The notes under the pieces are model-generated. The model searched no databases. It had not been told where the DNA came from and was given only the letters and a program-made list of their open reading frames with translations. Below are positions 1-7,998 of a stretch of DNA of 64,000 nucleotides, piece after piece (positions within the stretch are counted from its first letter, which is position 1; each line of letters opens with the position of its first letter). The stretch is taken from contig JAOZFI010000017.1 in the NCBI GenBank assembly GCA_027491395.1, forward strand, positions 1 through 64,000. The letters run 5' to 3'. The DNA comes from Thermoproteota archaeon. Its GTDB lineage: Archaea > Korarchaeota > Korarchaeia > Korarchaeales > Korarchaeaceae. The translations under genes were made by a program, and so were the position numbers.

Positions 1-3
1 AGG

Positions 4-1494
4 ATGGAGGGAATAGTGAAGAGGTTCCCCGGAGTCTTAGCGAACGATCACGTCAATTTTGAGCTACTTCCCGGGGAAATCCATGCCCTTTTGGGTGAGA
101 ACGGGGCCGGGAAAACAACTCTCATGAACATACTCTACGGCATATATCAGCCGGACGATGGGAAGATCTTCGTAAAGGGGAAGGAAGTTAGGATACGCAG
201 CCCTAGGGATGCGATAAGACTTGGAATAGGGATGGTGCATCAACACTTCCTTTTGGTGGACAAGCACACCGTGGCCGAGAATCTAGCCATGGGTTACGCT
301 AGGAGCTTCCTCAATCCCCTGAGAGAGGTAAAGGATAGGATAAGAGACTTCGCAGAAAAGTACGGGATCCAAGTGGATCCCGACGCTTACATTTGGCAGC
401 TCTCGGTGGGGGAGCAACAGAGAGTGGAGATAGTGAAGGCCCTCTATGCAGGGGCGGACATCCTCATCTTGGACGAGCCCACATCGGTTCTCACGCCCCA
501 GGAGGCTAGGGACCTCTTCAATGTGCTCAGGAGGATGAAGGAAGACGGAAAAGGCATTGTCTTCATCACGCACAAGCTCTCGGAGGTCTTCGAGGTGGCG
601 GACAGGGTTACGGTCATGAGGAGGGGAAGGGTAGTCGGCACGCTCAGAGTGGAGGAAGCAACCAAGGAATCGCTGGCTAGGATGATGGTGGGGAGGGATG
701 TGGTCTTCGAGCTGGAGAAGGTGCCTGGCAAGCCAGGAAGGCCGGTCCTCGAGGTTAGAGACCTAATTGTCCTCGGTGATAGGGGAAGAGAGGCCGTCAA
801 GGGTATCAGCTTCGAGGTGAGGGAGGGAGAGATATTCGGTGTCGCTGGAGTGGCGGGGAACGGGCAGAGAGAGCTGGTGCAAGCTATAGTGGGATTGAGG
901 AGGGTGAAATCTGGCTCCGTGAGTGTGATGGGGGTGGATGCTACCAATAAATCGCCTCGAGAGATCGCTGAGCTGGGTGTCGGACACATTCCGGAGGAGA
1001 GGCTCAAGTTCGGCATAGTCCCCGACATGAGCGTCGCGGAGAACTCCGTGCTGAAGAGCTACTACAGGCCACCCTACAGGAGGGGTCTGCTACTCGACTA
1101 CGGCGAGATAAGGAGGACCGCCGAGTCTCTCATAAACGAGTACGAGATAGCTGTCCCCTCACCTGACACGCAGGCCAGGCTCCTCTCAGGAGGTAACATG
1201 CAGAAGCTCATAGTGGGGAGGGAGATGAGGAGGGACCCCAAACTCATAGTGGCCTCCAACCCGACCTTTGGCTTGGATGTGGGAGCCACAGAGTACATAA
1301 GAAAACTCCTTCTCAAGAAAAGGGACGAGGGAAGGGCCATCCTCCTTGTATCGGGCGACTTGGATGAGGTGATCCAGCTCAGCGATCGCATAGCTGTGAT
1401 GTTCGAGGGTAGGTTTGTGGGAGTAGTCAGGCCGGAGGAAGTGGCGAGGGAGGAGATCGGCCTCATGATGTCCGGATCGGAGGTGCTCCGATGA
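4..1494 (+). CDS. ABC importer ATPase, nucleoside/BMP type (possibly 5'-truncated by window edge)
   Basis: This is the cytoplasmic energy-coupling subunit of an ABC importer, with two fused nucleotide-binding domains as in sugar and nucleoside importers. The first half has a Walker A GENGAGKT (residues 31-38), signature LSVGEQQ (about 133-139) and Walker B ILILDEPT. The second half has a degenerate Walker A (GVAGNGQRE), signature LSGGNMQ and SNPTFGLDVG. The first codon shown lies at base 4, and family members usually carry a few more N-terminal residues before GIVKRFPGV, so the real start may lie outside the window. It overlaps the next permease gene by 4 bases (ATGA). With two permeases and a BMP-type binding protein downstream, a purine-nucleoside importer is the best inference; the substrate itself is not shown by the sequence. 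Confidence 0.9.
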   Translation: MEGIVKRFPGVLANDHVNFELLPGEIHALLGENGAGKTTLMNILYGIYQPDDGKIFVKGKEVRIRSPRDAIRLGIGMVHQHFLLVDKHTVAENLAMGYARSFLNPLREVKDRIRDFAEKYGIQVDPDAYIWQLSVGEQQRVEIVKALYAGADILILDEPTSVLTPQEARDLFNVLRRMKEDGKGIVFITHKLSEVFEVADRVTVMRRGRVVGTLRVEEATKESLARMMVGRDVVFELEKVPGKPGRPVLEVRDLIVLGDRGREAVKGISFEVREGEIFGVAGVAGNGQRELVQAIVGLRRVKSGSVSVMGVDATNKSPREIAELGVGHIPEERLKFGIVPDMSVAENSVLKSYYRPPYRRGLLLDYGEIRRTAESLINEYEIAVPSPDTQARLLSGGNMQKLIVGREMRRDPKLIVASNPTFGLDVGATEYIRKLLLKKRDEGRAILLVSGDLDEVIQLSDRIAVMFEGRFVGVVRPEEVAREEIGLMMSGSEVLR

Positions 1495-2564
1495 GGTTGA
1501 GGGTTACCAAGAGAGTTGAGACGAGCAGGAAGATTATGATTCTCGTGAGGATATCATCGGTTTTCGCTGCCCTGATGACTGCCTCGATTGTCTTCTTGGT
1601 TTACGGCCTGAATCCCGTCGATGTATACTCCTCAATATTCTACAACGCGTTCGCTACTCGCATAGGCGTGATGGAATCTGTGGTTAGAATGATTCCCCTC
1701 CTCTTGGTGAGCTCAGGCCTCGCCTTGGTGTTCAGGACGGGGTTCTGGAATATAGGGGCAGAGGGCCAGCTGCTGGCGGGGGCGATGGCAGCTTACATGA
1801 TAGCGGTGAACTACGGGTCACTTCCGTCAGCGTTGCTCATTCCCATCCTCTTCTCCATCGGGTTCGCTGCGGGAGCCGCTTGGGGCATACCACCAGCGAT
1901 CCTGAAGGCCAAGCTCAACGTGAACGAGGTCATCTCCACCCTCATGCTGTACTACGTCTTGTATTGGATGTTCCAGCACCTCATCCACGGTCCTTGGAAG
2001 GCTAAGGAGAAGGTCGGACAGCTCACTTACGGCGGCTTCGCCCACACGGAGGTGATACCAGAAGCGTCTCACCTTCCCCTGATAGATGGCACGAGGATCC
2101 ACTGGCCCACCCTTCTGATAGCTGTGATCACCTCCATCTTGGCCTACCTGATCCTGAGGAAGACCCCTTGGGGGTTCGAGATGAGAGCCATGGGAAGCAA
2201 TCCAGATGCCGCCGCGGCGGCCGGCATGAGCTACATGAGGACCGTGGTTCTGGCCATGGTGGTGAGCGGTGGCTTGGCGGGGATCGCGGGAGTGGGGGAG
2301 CTTTGCGGTGTACAGAAGAGGTTCACCCCAGAGTTCCTCTCCGGATACGGGTTTTCCGGAATAATAACCGCTTGGCTGGGGGGTAACAATCCTCTAAGCC
2401 TGATCGTGACGAATTTCCTCTATGGAGGCCTTTTAGTCGGTGGAGAATACATAATGATAACGTACAGGCTTCCCATAGGGGTAGTGGACCTCTTCAATGG
2501 GATCATACTGTTCTTCGTCCTCGCTGGTGAGTTTCTAGTGAGGTACAGGGTGGTGAGGAGATGA
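1491..2564 (+). CDS. ABC importer permease 1, nucleoside/BMP type
   Basis: Integral membrane permease of 357 residues, of the BPD_transp_2 type that partners fused-ATPase importers (YufP-like). It has many hydrophobic segments, starting with one at about residues 17-38. It contains the typical stretch GFWNIGAEGQLLAG and, near the end, GFSGIITAWLGGNNP, which is characteristic of the first permease of nucleoside importers. The start overlaps the ATPase stop as ATGA, and its own stop overlaps the next permease as ATGA, so the three genes are translationally coupled. It should form the translocation pore with permease 2. Confidence 0.9.
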   Translation: MRLRVTKRVETSRKIMILVRISSVFAALMTASIVFLVYGLNPVDVYSSIFYNAFATRIGVMESVVRMIPLLLVSSGLALVFRTGFWNIGAEGQLLAGAMAAYMIAVNYGSLPSALLIPILFSIGFAAGAAWGIPPAILKAKLNVNEVISTLMLYYVLYWMFQHLIHGPWKAKEKVGQLTYGGFAHTEVIPEASHLPLIDGTRIHWPTLLIAVITSILAYLILRKTPWGFEMRAMGSNPDAAAAAGMSYMRTVVLAMVVSGGLAGIAGVGELCGVQKRFTPEFLSGYGFSGIITAWLGGNNPLSLIVTNFLYGGLLVGGEYIMITYRLPIGVVDLFNGIILFFVLAGEFLVRYRVVRR

Positions 2565-3496
2565 TCGAGGCCAAGCTAATCGAGAATATCCTCTGGATAG
2601 GTCTGAGGTCGGCGACGCCTCTCCTCCTCGCGGCACTAGGTGAGATATATGCAGAGAGATCCGGAATTCTGAACTTAGGTGTTGAGGGAATGATGGCCGT
2701 GGGTGCCCTGAGCTCTTTCGCGACCGCCCTAGTCACAGGGAACCCGTGGTTGGGAGTTCTGGTCGGGATGCTTTCCGGGGGCTCGCTATCGATGATACAT
2801 GGAGCCATAAGCATAGGACTCAAGGGAAATCAGGTGGTTTCGGGGCTTGCCCTGACCATGTTCGGCCTAGGACTCAGCAGCGTCCTCGGAAGGGTTTACG
2901 TGGGAAACCAGCTACCAGTGGAGGCGAGGTTCCTTCCGAAACCCGTGGAACCACTATCGTCCATCCCGGTACTGGGGAAGGTGCTCTTCGACCAAGATCC
3001 CCTCTTCTACGTCTCCCTGCTTCTGGCCCTGATCATGTGGTTCCTCCTATACAGGACGAAGTACGGGATAGTCATAAGGTCTACCGGGGAGAACCCAGCT
3101 GCCGTTGATGCGATGGGCATAAATGTGAACAAGGTCAGGTACTTGAGCACCCTCATTGGGGGGATACTTGCCGGGCTCGCCGGCGCCTACCTATCAGTCG
3201 CGTATAATCCGGCTTGGATAGAGAACATGACCGCCGGGAGGGGGTGGATAGCTCTGGCACTCGTGATATTCTCACTTTGGGACCCTCTCAGAGCCCTCTT
3301 GGGCTCGTACCTCTTTGGCGTCGTGGAGGCGAGCGGTTACACGCTTCAGGCCTATGGTTACAGCCAATGGCTTCTAAACGGACTTCCCTATCTTCTGACC
3401 ATAGTAATACTGACTCTAGGAGCCACTGAATCTATGAGGAGGAGGATGGGAGCCCCTGCAGCACTGGGCAAACCGTACGAAAGAGAAGAGAGGTAA
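2561..3496 (+). CDS. ABC importer permease 2, nucleoside/BMP type
   Basis: Second integral membrane permease (311 residues, YufQ-like). The hallmark near the N-terminus is ERSGILNLGVEGMMAVGAL, and a later segment GAYLSVAYNPAWIENMTAGRGWIALALVIF is typical of this subfamily. It is coupled to permease 1 by a 4-base overlap. It is followed by a strong hairpin and a roughly 190-base gap before the binding-protein gene, unlike the tight packing upstream. This suggests that expression of the membrane and binding components is set separately. Confidence 0.9.
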   Translation: MIEAKLIENILWIGLRSATPLLLAALGEIYAERSGILNLGVEGMMAVGALSSFATALVTGNPWLGVLVGMLSGGSLSMIHGAISIGLKGNQVVSGLALTMFGLGLSSVLGRVYVGNQLPVEARFLPKPVEPLSSIPVLGKVLFDQDPLFYVSLLLALIMWFLLYRTKYGIVIRSTGENPAAVDAMGINVNKVRYLSTLIGGILAGLAGAYLSVAYNPAWIENMTAGRGWIALALVIFSLWDPLRALLGSYLFGVVEASGYTLQAYGYSQWLLNGLPYLLTIVILTLGATESMRRRMGAPAALGKPYEREER

Positions 3497-3497
3497 A

Positions 3498-3555
3498 TAG
3501 GAGAGGCTCGCGACCCCCCATGAGGTTCAAGCCCTCTACCCGCGGGCCTCTCCTA
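3498..3555 (+). other. Strong 15-bp RNA hairpin between permease and binding-protein genes
   Basis: TAGGAGAGGCTCGCG (3498-3512) pairs with CGCGGGCCTCTCCTA (3541-3555); the only non-Watson-Crick pair is one G-U. The loop is 28 bases. It begins two bases after the permease stop codon. It is not followed by a T-run, so a processing or stabilising element, or an attenuator, is as likely as a terminator. Its loop carries the motif CCCCCCATGAGGT...CCTCTACCC, which recurs at the start of the next gene. Confidence 0.6.
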
Positions 3556-3635
3556 GGCCGCCGCCCACGGCAGCCTCCTACTCCTTTCACCTCTTATTTG
3601 AAAACTTTTCGGTGCAGGTGAAACGGCTGGGTCAT

Positions 3636-3645
3636 CTTTATGAAA
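3636..3645 (+). promoter_or_regulatory. Possible TATA box for the binding-protein gene
   Basis: CTTTATGAAA lies about 50 bases before the chosen ATG at 3690, which would put the transcript start near 3665. The match to an archaeal TATA box is moderate. It fits the idea that the binding protein has its own promoter in addition to read-through. Confidence 0.35.
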
Positions 3646-3689
3646 TGCCCGCTGGCCTCAGCCACAACACCCCCCATGAGGTAGTTAGT

Positions 3690-5015
3690 ATGACCTCTAC
3701 CCAGTGGGCCGCGATAGCGGTAATACTCCTTATTCTAGGCCTGATTGCGGGTTATTTTGCCGCTCCGAGTCGTGTCACCACGGTCACCCAGACCGTGACT
3801 GTAGGAGCTACAGGAGCACCCGCTAAGACCGTCACGGTCACCGAAACCAAGACCATCTCGCCTGAGGGCAGGAAGATAAAGGCCGCTTGGATATACGTGG
3901 GGCCGATAGGGGACATAGGATGGACCTACGCCCACCATCAAGCGAAGGAGATGGTGGATAAAAAGTACGACTGGCTTGAGACGACTCACGTAGAGTCAGT
4001 AGCTCCTGCCGATGCCGCTGGCGTGATAGAACAGCTCATCTCCCAAGGTTACGACGTGATCTTCACCACGAGTTTCGACTTCATGGATCCGACGCTGGAA
4101 GAGGCCCAGAAGCATCCTGACAAGATATTCTGGCACTGTTCAGGGTACAAGAGGGCTCCTAACATGGGTACATACTTCGCGGACTTCTACCAGGTCTACT
4201 ACCTGAACGGTCTCATGGCCGGAGCCCTGACCAAGACCAAGAAGATAGGCTATGTGGCGGCGCACCTGATACCCGAGGTCGTCAGGCACATAAACGCCTT
4301 CTCCTTGGGAGTTAAGGAGGTCTGCGGGGACTGCAAGGTATACGTCAGGGAGATAGGAGCTTGGTACGATCCCACAAAAGCCAGACAGGCAGCGGAGTCC
4401 TTGATATCTGAGGGAGTGGATGTGCTCGCATTCACAGAGGACTCGCCGACTGTCGTTCAGGTCGCAGAAGAGCACTTCCAGAGGGGAGAGCGCGTTCTCG
4501 CCTTCGGTCACTACAGCCCCATGGAGAAGTTTGGGAAGGATGTTTGCGTCAGCGGCCAGCTCGTCCATTGGGAGGTGATATACGACGACATCCTCAGCAA
4601 GATATACGCTGGCTCCTACACACCTAAGAACCTCCAAGATGTCGATTACTGGTGGAAACTGAAGGAAGGCGCAGTGGAACTCGGCTGCGCCTACAACCAA
4701 CCAATCAATCCTAAATTTGTGGGCGAGCTGAAGTCCGTTAAGGTGAATGAGAAGGTCCAGCTTCCGAACGGTACAGTGATAGAGAATCCAGACGTTTACA
4801 CGCTCGTCATGGCGAGGCTCGTACAGATGGGTGCCGTTTGGACCGGTAAGAAGTGGGTATTCGTTAACGACGAGACATTCGACCCGTTCACTGGACCGAT
4901 ATACGATAACGAGGGCAAGTTAAGGGTGCTCCCCGGACAGAGGATAGGCCACGATGAGCTCTGGTCCATGCAGTGGTGGGTAGATAACGTGGTAGGTCCA
5001 TCATTGGGAGGCTAA
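3690..5015 (+). CDS. BMP-family substrate-binding protein of the ABC importer
   Basis: Extracellular solute-binding protein of the BMP/PnrA-like family, 441 residues. The chosen ATG at 3690 has GAGGT eight bases upstream and gives a clean N-terminus: a hydrophobic anchor (residues about 6-24, AAIAVILLILGLIAGYFAA), a Thr/Val-rich linker (TVTQTVTV...), then the binding fold beginning IKAAWIYVGPIGDIGWTYAH. The track start at 3612 would add a non-hydrophobic leader and is less likely. The linker resembles those that tether archaeal binding proteins to the membrane. The family usually binds nucleosides or related lipid-linked ligands; the ligand here is inferred. Confidence 0.88.
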   Translation: MTSTQWAAIAVILLILGLIAGYFAAPSRVTTVTQTVTVGATGAPAKTVTVTETKTISPEGRKIKAAWIYVGPIGDIGWTYAHHQAKEMVDKKYDWLETTHVESVAPADAAGVIEQLISQGYDVIFTTSFDFMDPTLEEAQKHPDKIFWHCSGYKRAPNMGTYFADFYQVYYLNGLMAGALTKTKKIGYVAAHLIPEVVRHINAFSLGVKEVCGDCKVYVREIGAWYDPTKARQAAESLISEGVDVLAFTEDSPTVVQVAEEHFQRGERVLAFGHYSPMEKFGKDVCVSGQLVHWEVIYDDILSKIYAGSYTPKNLQDVDYWWKLKEGAVELGCAYNQPINPKFVGELKSVKVNEKVQLPNGTVIENPDVYTLVMARLVQMGAVWTGKKWVFVNDETFDPFTGPIYDNEGKLRVLPGQRIGHDELWSMQWWVDNVVGPSLGG

Positions 5016-5058
5016 GCATCTTCTCCCTCCTTCCTTTCTTCTTCTTTTTTTAAAGGGA
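5016..5058. terminator. Pyrimidine-rich convergent intergenic terminator region
   Basis: The 43 bases between the convergent binding-protein and GNAT genes contain CTCCCTCC followed by CTTCTTCTTTTTTT on the plus strand. Archaeal terminators are often simple T-runs, so this most likely ends the importer transcript. Confidence 0.5.
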
Positions 5059-5931
5059 TTAGATCTCCTTCCTCATCCACTTGTACCTGCTTACTGGCTC
5101 GAAGCCAGCGGCCTCGAACGCTGCCCTATACCTGCACCAAGTCTGCGTAACTACCTTGGGCACGCCCATCTCATTGGCGAGGGTAACCGCCATCTCAGCA
5201 GAATCAAATATCTGACCAAGACTGGCCCTCTTCGGTCCCCATATCAGGGCGTAAAGGTGATCATCGTCCCTAGTAGGCTGGAACATCGCGAGGATGAGTT
5301 GCCACAGCCCCACCCTGACCTTCACGACTCTCGGCGAGGGAAGACCCACACTCTCCCTGTCCCACAGTAGCTCCCAAAGGAGGGATGAGGGCCTTGTCTG
5401 TCCAGCGATCATCTGGGCGGCAGCGGGGAATTCCTCCCTAGTGACATCCTCTAACTTGGGCTGCTCGGGTGCAGGCCTCGCCGGCGCCTCCATGAGCACC
5501 TGAGAATCGATCTCCCTGAATCCCAAGTTTTCGAAGAAGGGAAGGGCCTCGTTGGTCGGTATTGTGTCCAAGTGACGCATTCCCATTCCCCTAGCTAGAT
5601 CCATACACCTCTCAACGAGCTTCCTCCCTACGCCAGTCCTCCTCGCCTCCTCCTTGACCCAGACCATCTGCAGGTATGCGTGCTCGCCTACGGGGGTGAG
5701 GAACCTCTCCGGTACGACCTCAGCTTCACCGATTACCTTTCCATCAGACAGAGCGACCACTGCCTTGCCACCGGACGAGTAGAGGGCCTCCAAGTACCAC
5801 CCAAATACTTGGGGGTCTCCCCAGTAGCCGCACTCCTTGATCCGGAGATCGAAGGTCATATCCTTCCAGTTGGGGCAGTGAATCGAGACAACTTCATCCA
5901 ACAAATCATGCCTGAACTCAACTATCTCCAA
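5059..5931 (-). CDS. GNAT-family N-acetyltransferase, last gene of the Cys-tail/radical SAM operon
   Basis: Acetyl-CoA-dependent N-acyltransferase of 290 residues. The acyl-CoA-binding motif is RRTGVGRKL (about 97-105) after the beta strand YLQMVWVKEEA. A second GNAT-like half seems to occupy residues about 155-290 (VVKVRVGLWQLILAMFQ...), so it may be a double-GNAT protein. The start is TTG with GGAGGATCC just upstream, inside the end of the sirtuin gene, and the genes overlap by 10 bases. The pairing acetyltransferase plus deacylase suggests opposing protein acylation, and the coupled radical SAM genes upstream raise the possibility that the target is the Cys-tail protein. Its actual substrate is unknown. 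Confidence 0.8.
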   Translation of the reverse strand: MEIVEFRHDLLDEVVSIHCPNWKDMTFDLRIKECGYWGDPQVFGWYLEALYSSGGKAVVALSDGKVIGEAEVVPERFLTPVGEHAYLQMVWVKEEARRTGVGRKLVERCMDLARGMGMRHLDTIPTNEALPFFENLGFREIDSQVLMEAPARPAPEQPKLEDVTREEFPAAAQMIAGQTRPSSLLWELLWDRESVGLPSPRVVKVRVGLWQLILAMFQPTRDDDHLYALIWGPKRASLGQIFDSAEMAVTLANEMGVPKVVTQTWCRYRAAFEAAGFEPVSRYKWMRKEI

Positions 5932-6695
5932 GAGGGATCCTCCTCCACCAGCCGGGCGAGCTCTCTGAAGATTTCTCCCGCAGGCCCTCTCAACCTGATG
6001 TTCGCCAAGCTACTTAAATTAGTTTCCTCCGGATTCACTTCCACCAGTATCTTCCCTCGCCTCGCCGCGTTTATGGGTAACAGGGCTGCAGGCATGACCA
6101 CACCACTAGTTCCCACAACGAGGACGACCTCCGCCTCAGAGAACAAACTCTCTGCCCTCTCGAACTGGTCCATCGGAATGGGCTCCTCGAACCACACCAC
6201 ATCAGGCCTGAGAAGCCCACCACACTCTCTACACCTCGGTAAATCATCCTCTGGTATGTTCCCGAAACCTAGATTGAACCGCTTACCGCATGCAATGCAC
6301 CTAACCCTCCATATCGAACCGTGGAGCTCTACGACTAGTCTAGAGCCAGCTCTCTGGTGGAGCCCGTCGACGTTCTGGGTCACCACGCCCATGAGTATGC
6401 CCTTCCTCTCCCAGTCAGCCATTACCTTGTGGGCCCAAGTTGGCTCGGCCCTCGCGATTACGGACATTCTCCACTTATACCACTCCCAGACTCTCTTGGG
6501 GTTGGACTCGAACGCTCGGGGCGTGGCCAACTCCTCAGGCCTGTACCTGTTCCAGAGCCCATCCTTCCCCCTGAAGGTCGGGATACCTGCCTCAGCTGAG
6601 GTCCCAGCTCCTGTGAACGCCAGCACCTTTCCTGTATGCTCCTTGATCAAGCGGGCCGCTGAGGACAGGTCCTCGGAAGGGACGATCTCACTCAC
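5922..6695 (-). CDS. Sir2-family NAD-dependent protein deacylase, class III-like
   Basis: Removes acyl groups from lysine using NAD+. Visible motifs are GAGTSAEAGIPTFRG (29-43), QNVD (107-110), catalytic His125 in ELHGS, and a four-cysteine zinc site (Cys133, 136, 155, 158). The substrate-pocket pair Tyr73/Arg76 (YKWR) matches the YxxR signature of SIRT5/CobB-type sirtuins, which favour succinyl- and malonyl-lysine, so a negatively charged acyl group is possible. The start is GTG preceded by GGAGGTGAGG, overlapping the radical SAM stop by 8 bases. It overlaps the GNAT gene by 10 bases. The family call is firm; the acyl preference is inference. Confidence 0.92.
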   Translation of the reverse strand: MSEIVPSEDLSSAARLIKEHTGKVLAFTGAGTSAEAGIPTFRGKDGLWNRYRPEELATPRAFESNPKRVWEWYKWRMSVIARAEPTWAHKVMADWERKGILMGVVTQNVDGLHQRAGSRLVVELHGSIWRVRCIACGKRFNLGFGNIPEDDLPRCRECGGLLRPDVVWFEEPIPMDQFERAESLFSEAEVVLVVGTSGVVMPAALLPINAARRGKILVEVNPEETNLSSLANIRLRGPAGEIFRELARLVEEDPSWR

Positions 6696-7998
6696 CTAAC
6701 CTCACCTCCGGCGGAGAGCTGGGATACGGTCTCACCTCGGCCTCGAGGGGACACCCTCCCCTGCAGACTTGGAGCAGAGGGCAGGAGAAGCACGCTTCCC
6801 CCACGAAACGGAGTTCCCTGATCTTCAGGCACTCATCGTGATACCAGATCTTCTCCCAAGAATCCCTCAGGATGTGACCTAGAACCTTGTAATGACTCTG
6901 GCAAGGTATCACGGATCCATCGGGCTCTACCGCTAGGGTTATGCTGCACGCCGAGCAGAACTTCGGTCCCAGACCCTCGCTCATCGGGTCTAGCTCACAG
7001 TAACGGGTCACCCCGAACCACCTGAAGTCCAGATCTAGCTCCGTGGTGAGCTCCTTAGCCTCAGCCAGCACATATCTTATCTCATCAAAGGAGGGCTCCA
7101 GATCTCTCAGGTCCCTGCCCCTTCCGCTGTATATCAGCCTGTTCAGAGAGAATCCATCTACACCCAGATCTGCGGCGAACCGTATCAATGATTCCACTGT
7201 GCTCATGTTCCTCCTGAGGAGGGTCGCATTGACGCTCACGTAGATATCGAACTTGAGCAGGTTCTTGAGCCCCTCGACCGTCTCCTTCCAGCTTCCCCTC
7301 ACTTGGGTTATGGAATCGTGGACCTCTGGATCGCTGGACTCCAAGGTCACCTGAGCGAAATCCAATCCGGCCTCGATCAACCTCTCAACCAGCTCTCGGG
7401 TTAGAAGTCTCCCATTCGTCACTATTCCCGAGACCATCCCGAGCCTCTGGGCCTCGGCCACCAGCTCCGGAAGATCCCTCCTGAGCGTGGGCTCCCCACC
7501 GGTGAAAGTGACTTGAGGGACTCCCAGCTCATGGAACCTCCTTAACACGGCCTTCCACTCATTAGTGCTCAATTCCTTCCGCTCGTCGGGACTGGAGGAG
7601 TAGCAATGGATGCAGGCGTTATTACACCTGTACGTGAGGGCCAAGTCGACCCTGAAGGGGGCACCGAGGGTTGATGGGTCAGGAAAGGCCGGTTTAAACC
7701 CTAGATCGGTTACGGGGTCCTCATATCCCTCGATGAATCTCCTGAGCTTACTGACTACGTCCTCATAGTGCCTCCTCACCTCATCCTTTCTCATGCCCCT
7801 GTAAATCCTCTTCAACTCCCGATAAGCCTCATCCCATCCCTTACCTGAGAGGAAAGCCTTGGCGAATACTGCTGCTGTGTAGTTGAGGTAAGCGACCCTC
7901 TGAGCATCCACCACGAGGGCACCCATGGCTAGGGGATCTATACGGAGCTGGATCCTCCTACCATTCAATTTGAATGTCAGGAATTCCCTCTCGATCAA
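6688..7998 (-). CDS. PqqD-like/radical SAM/SPASM peptide-maturase-type enzyme
   Basis: Probable peptide-modifying radical S-adenosylmethionine enzyme, 436 residues from the TTG at 7998. Residues about 25-90 look like a PqqD-type recognition element (LNYTAAVFAKAF...DVVSKLRRF). The radical SAM cluster is Cys125-x3-Cys-x2-Cys (RCNNACIHCY), followed by the GGEP motif FTGGEPTLR. The C-terminus is a SPASM domain with CSACSITLAVEPDGSVIPC and CFSCPLLQVCRGGC (Cx2Cx5Cx3C). The TTG overlaps the stop of the upstream gene (TTGA), and its ribosome-binding sequence GGAGGTGGGG lies in the codons of that gene's Gly tail. The track start at 8052 would read the Cys-tail DNA in another frame and is not credible. 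Its likely substrate is the adjacent Cys-rich tail. Confidence 0.88.
   Translation of the reverse strand: MIEREFLTFKLNGRRIQLRIDPLAMGALVVDAQRVAYLNYTAAVFAKAFLSGKGWDEAYRELKRIYRGMRKDEVRRHYEDVVSKLRRFIEGYEDPVTDLGFKPAFPDPSTLGAPFRVDLALTYRCNNACIHCYSSSPDERKELSTNEWKAVLRRFHELGVPQVTFTGGEPTLRRDLPELVAEAQRLGMVSGIVTNGRLLTRELVERLIEAGLDFAQVTLESSDPEVHDSITQVRGSWKETVEGLKNLLKFDIYVSVNATLLRRNMSTVESLIRFAADLGVDGFSLNRLIYSGRGRDLRDLEPSFDEIRYVLAEAKELTTELDLDFRWFGVTRYCELDPMSEGLGPKFCSACSITLAVEPDGSVIPCQSHYKVLGHILRDSWEKIWYHDECLKIRELRFVGEACFSCPLLQVCRGGCPLEAEVRPYPSSPPEVRLGE

Noticed and set aside
3498-3555. tRNA-like fold on either strand
   Set aside because: Only about 58 bases, no D, anticodon and T arms in order.
5680-6699. 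A 339-residue plus-strand ORF opposite the GNAT and sirtuin genes
   Set aside because: Ser/Pro-rich antisense shadow; the minus-strand genes have clear motifs over the same DNA.
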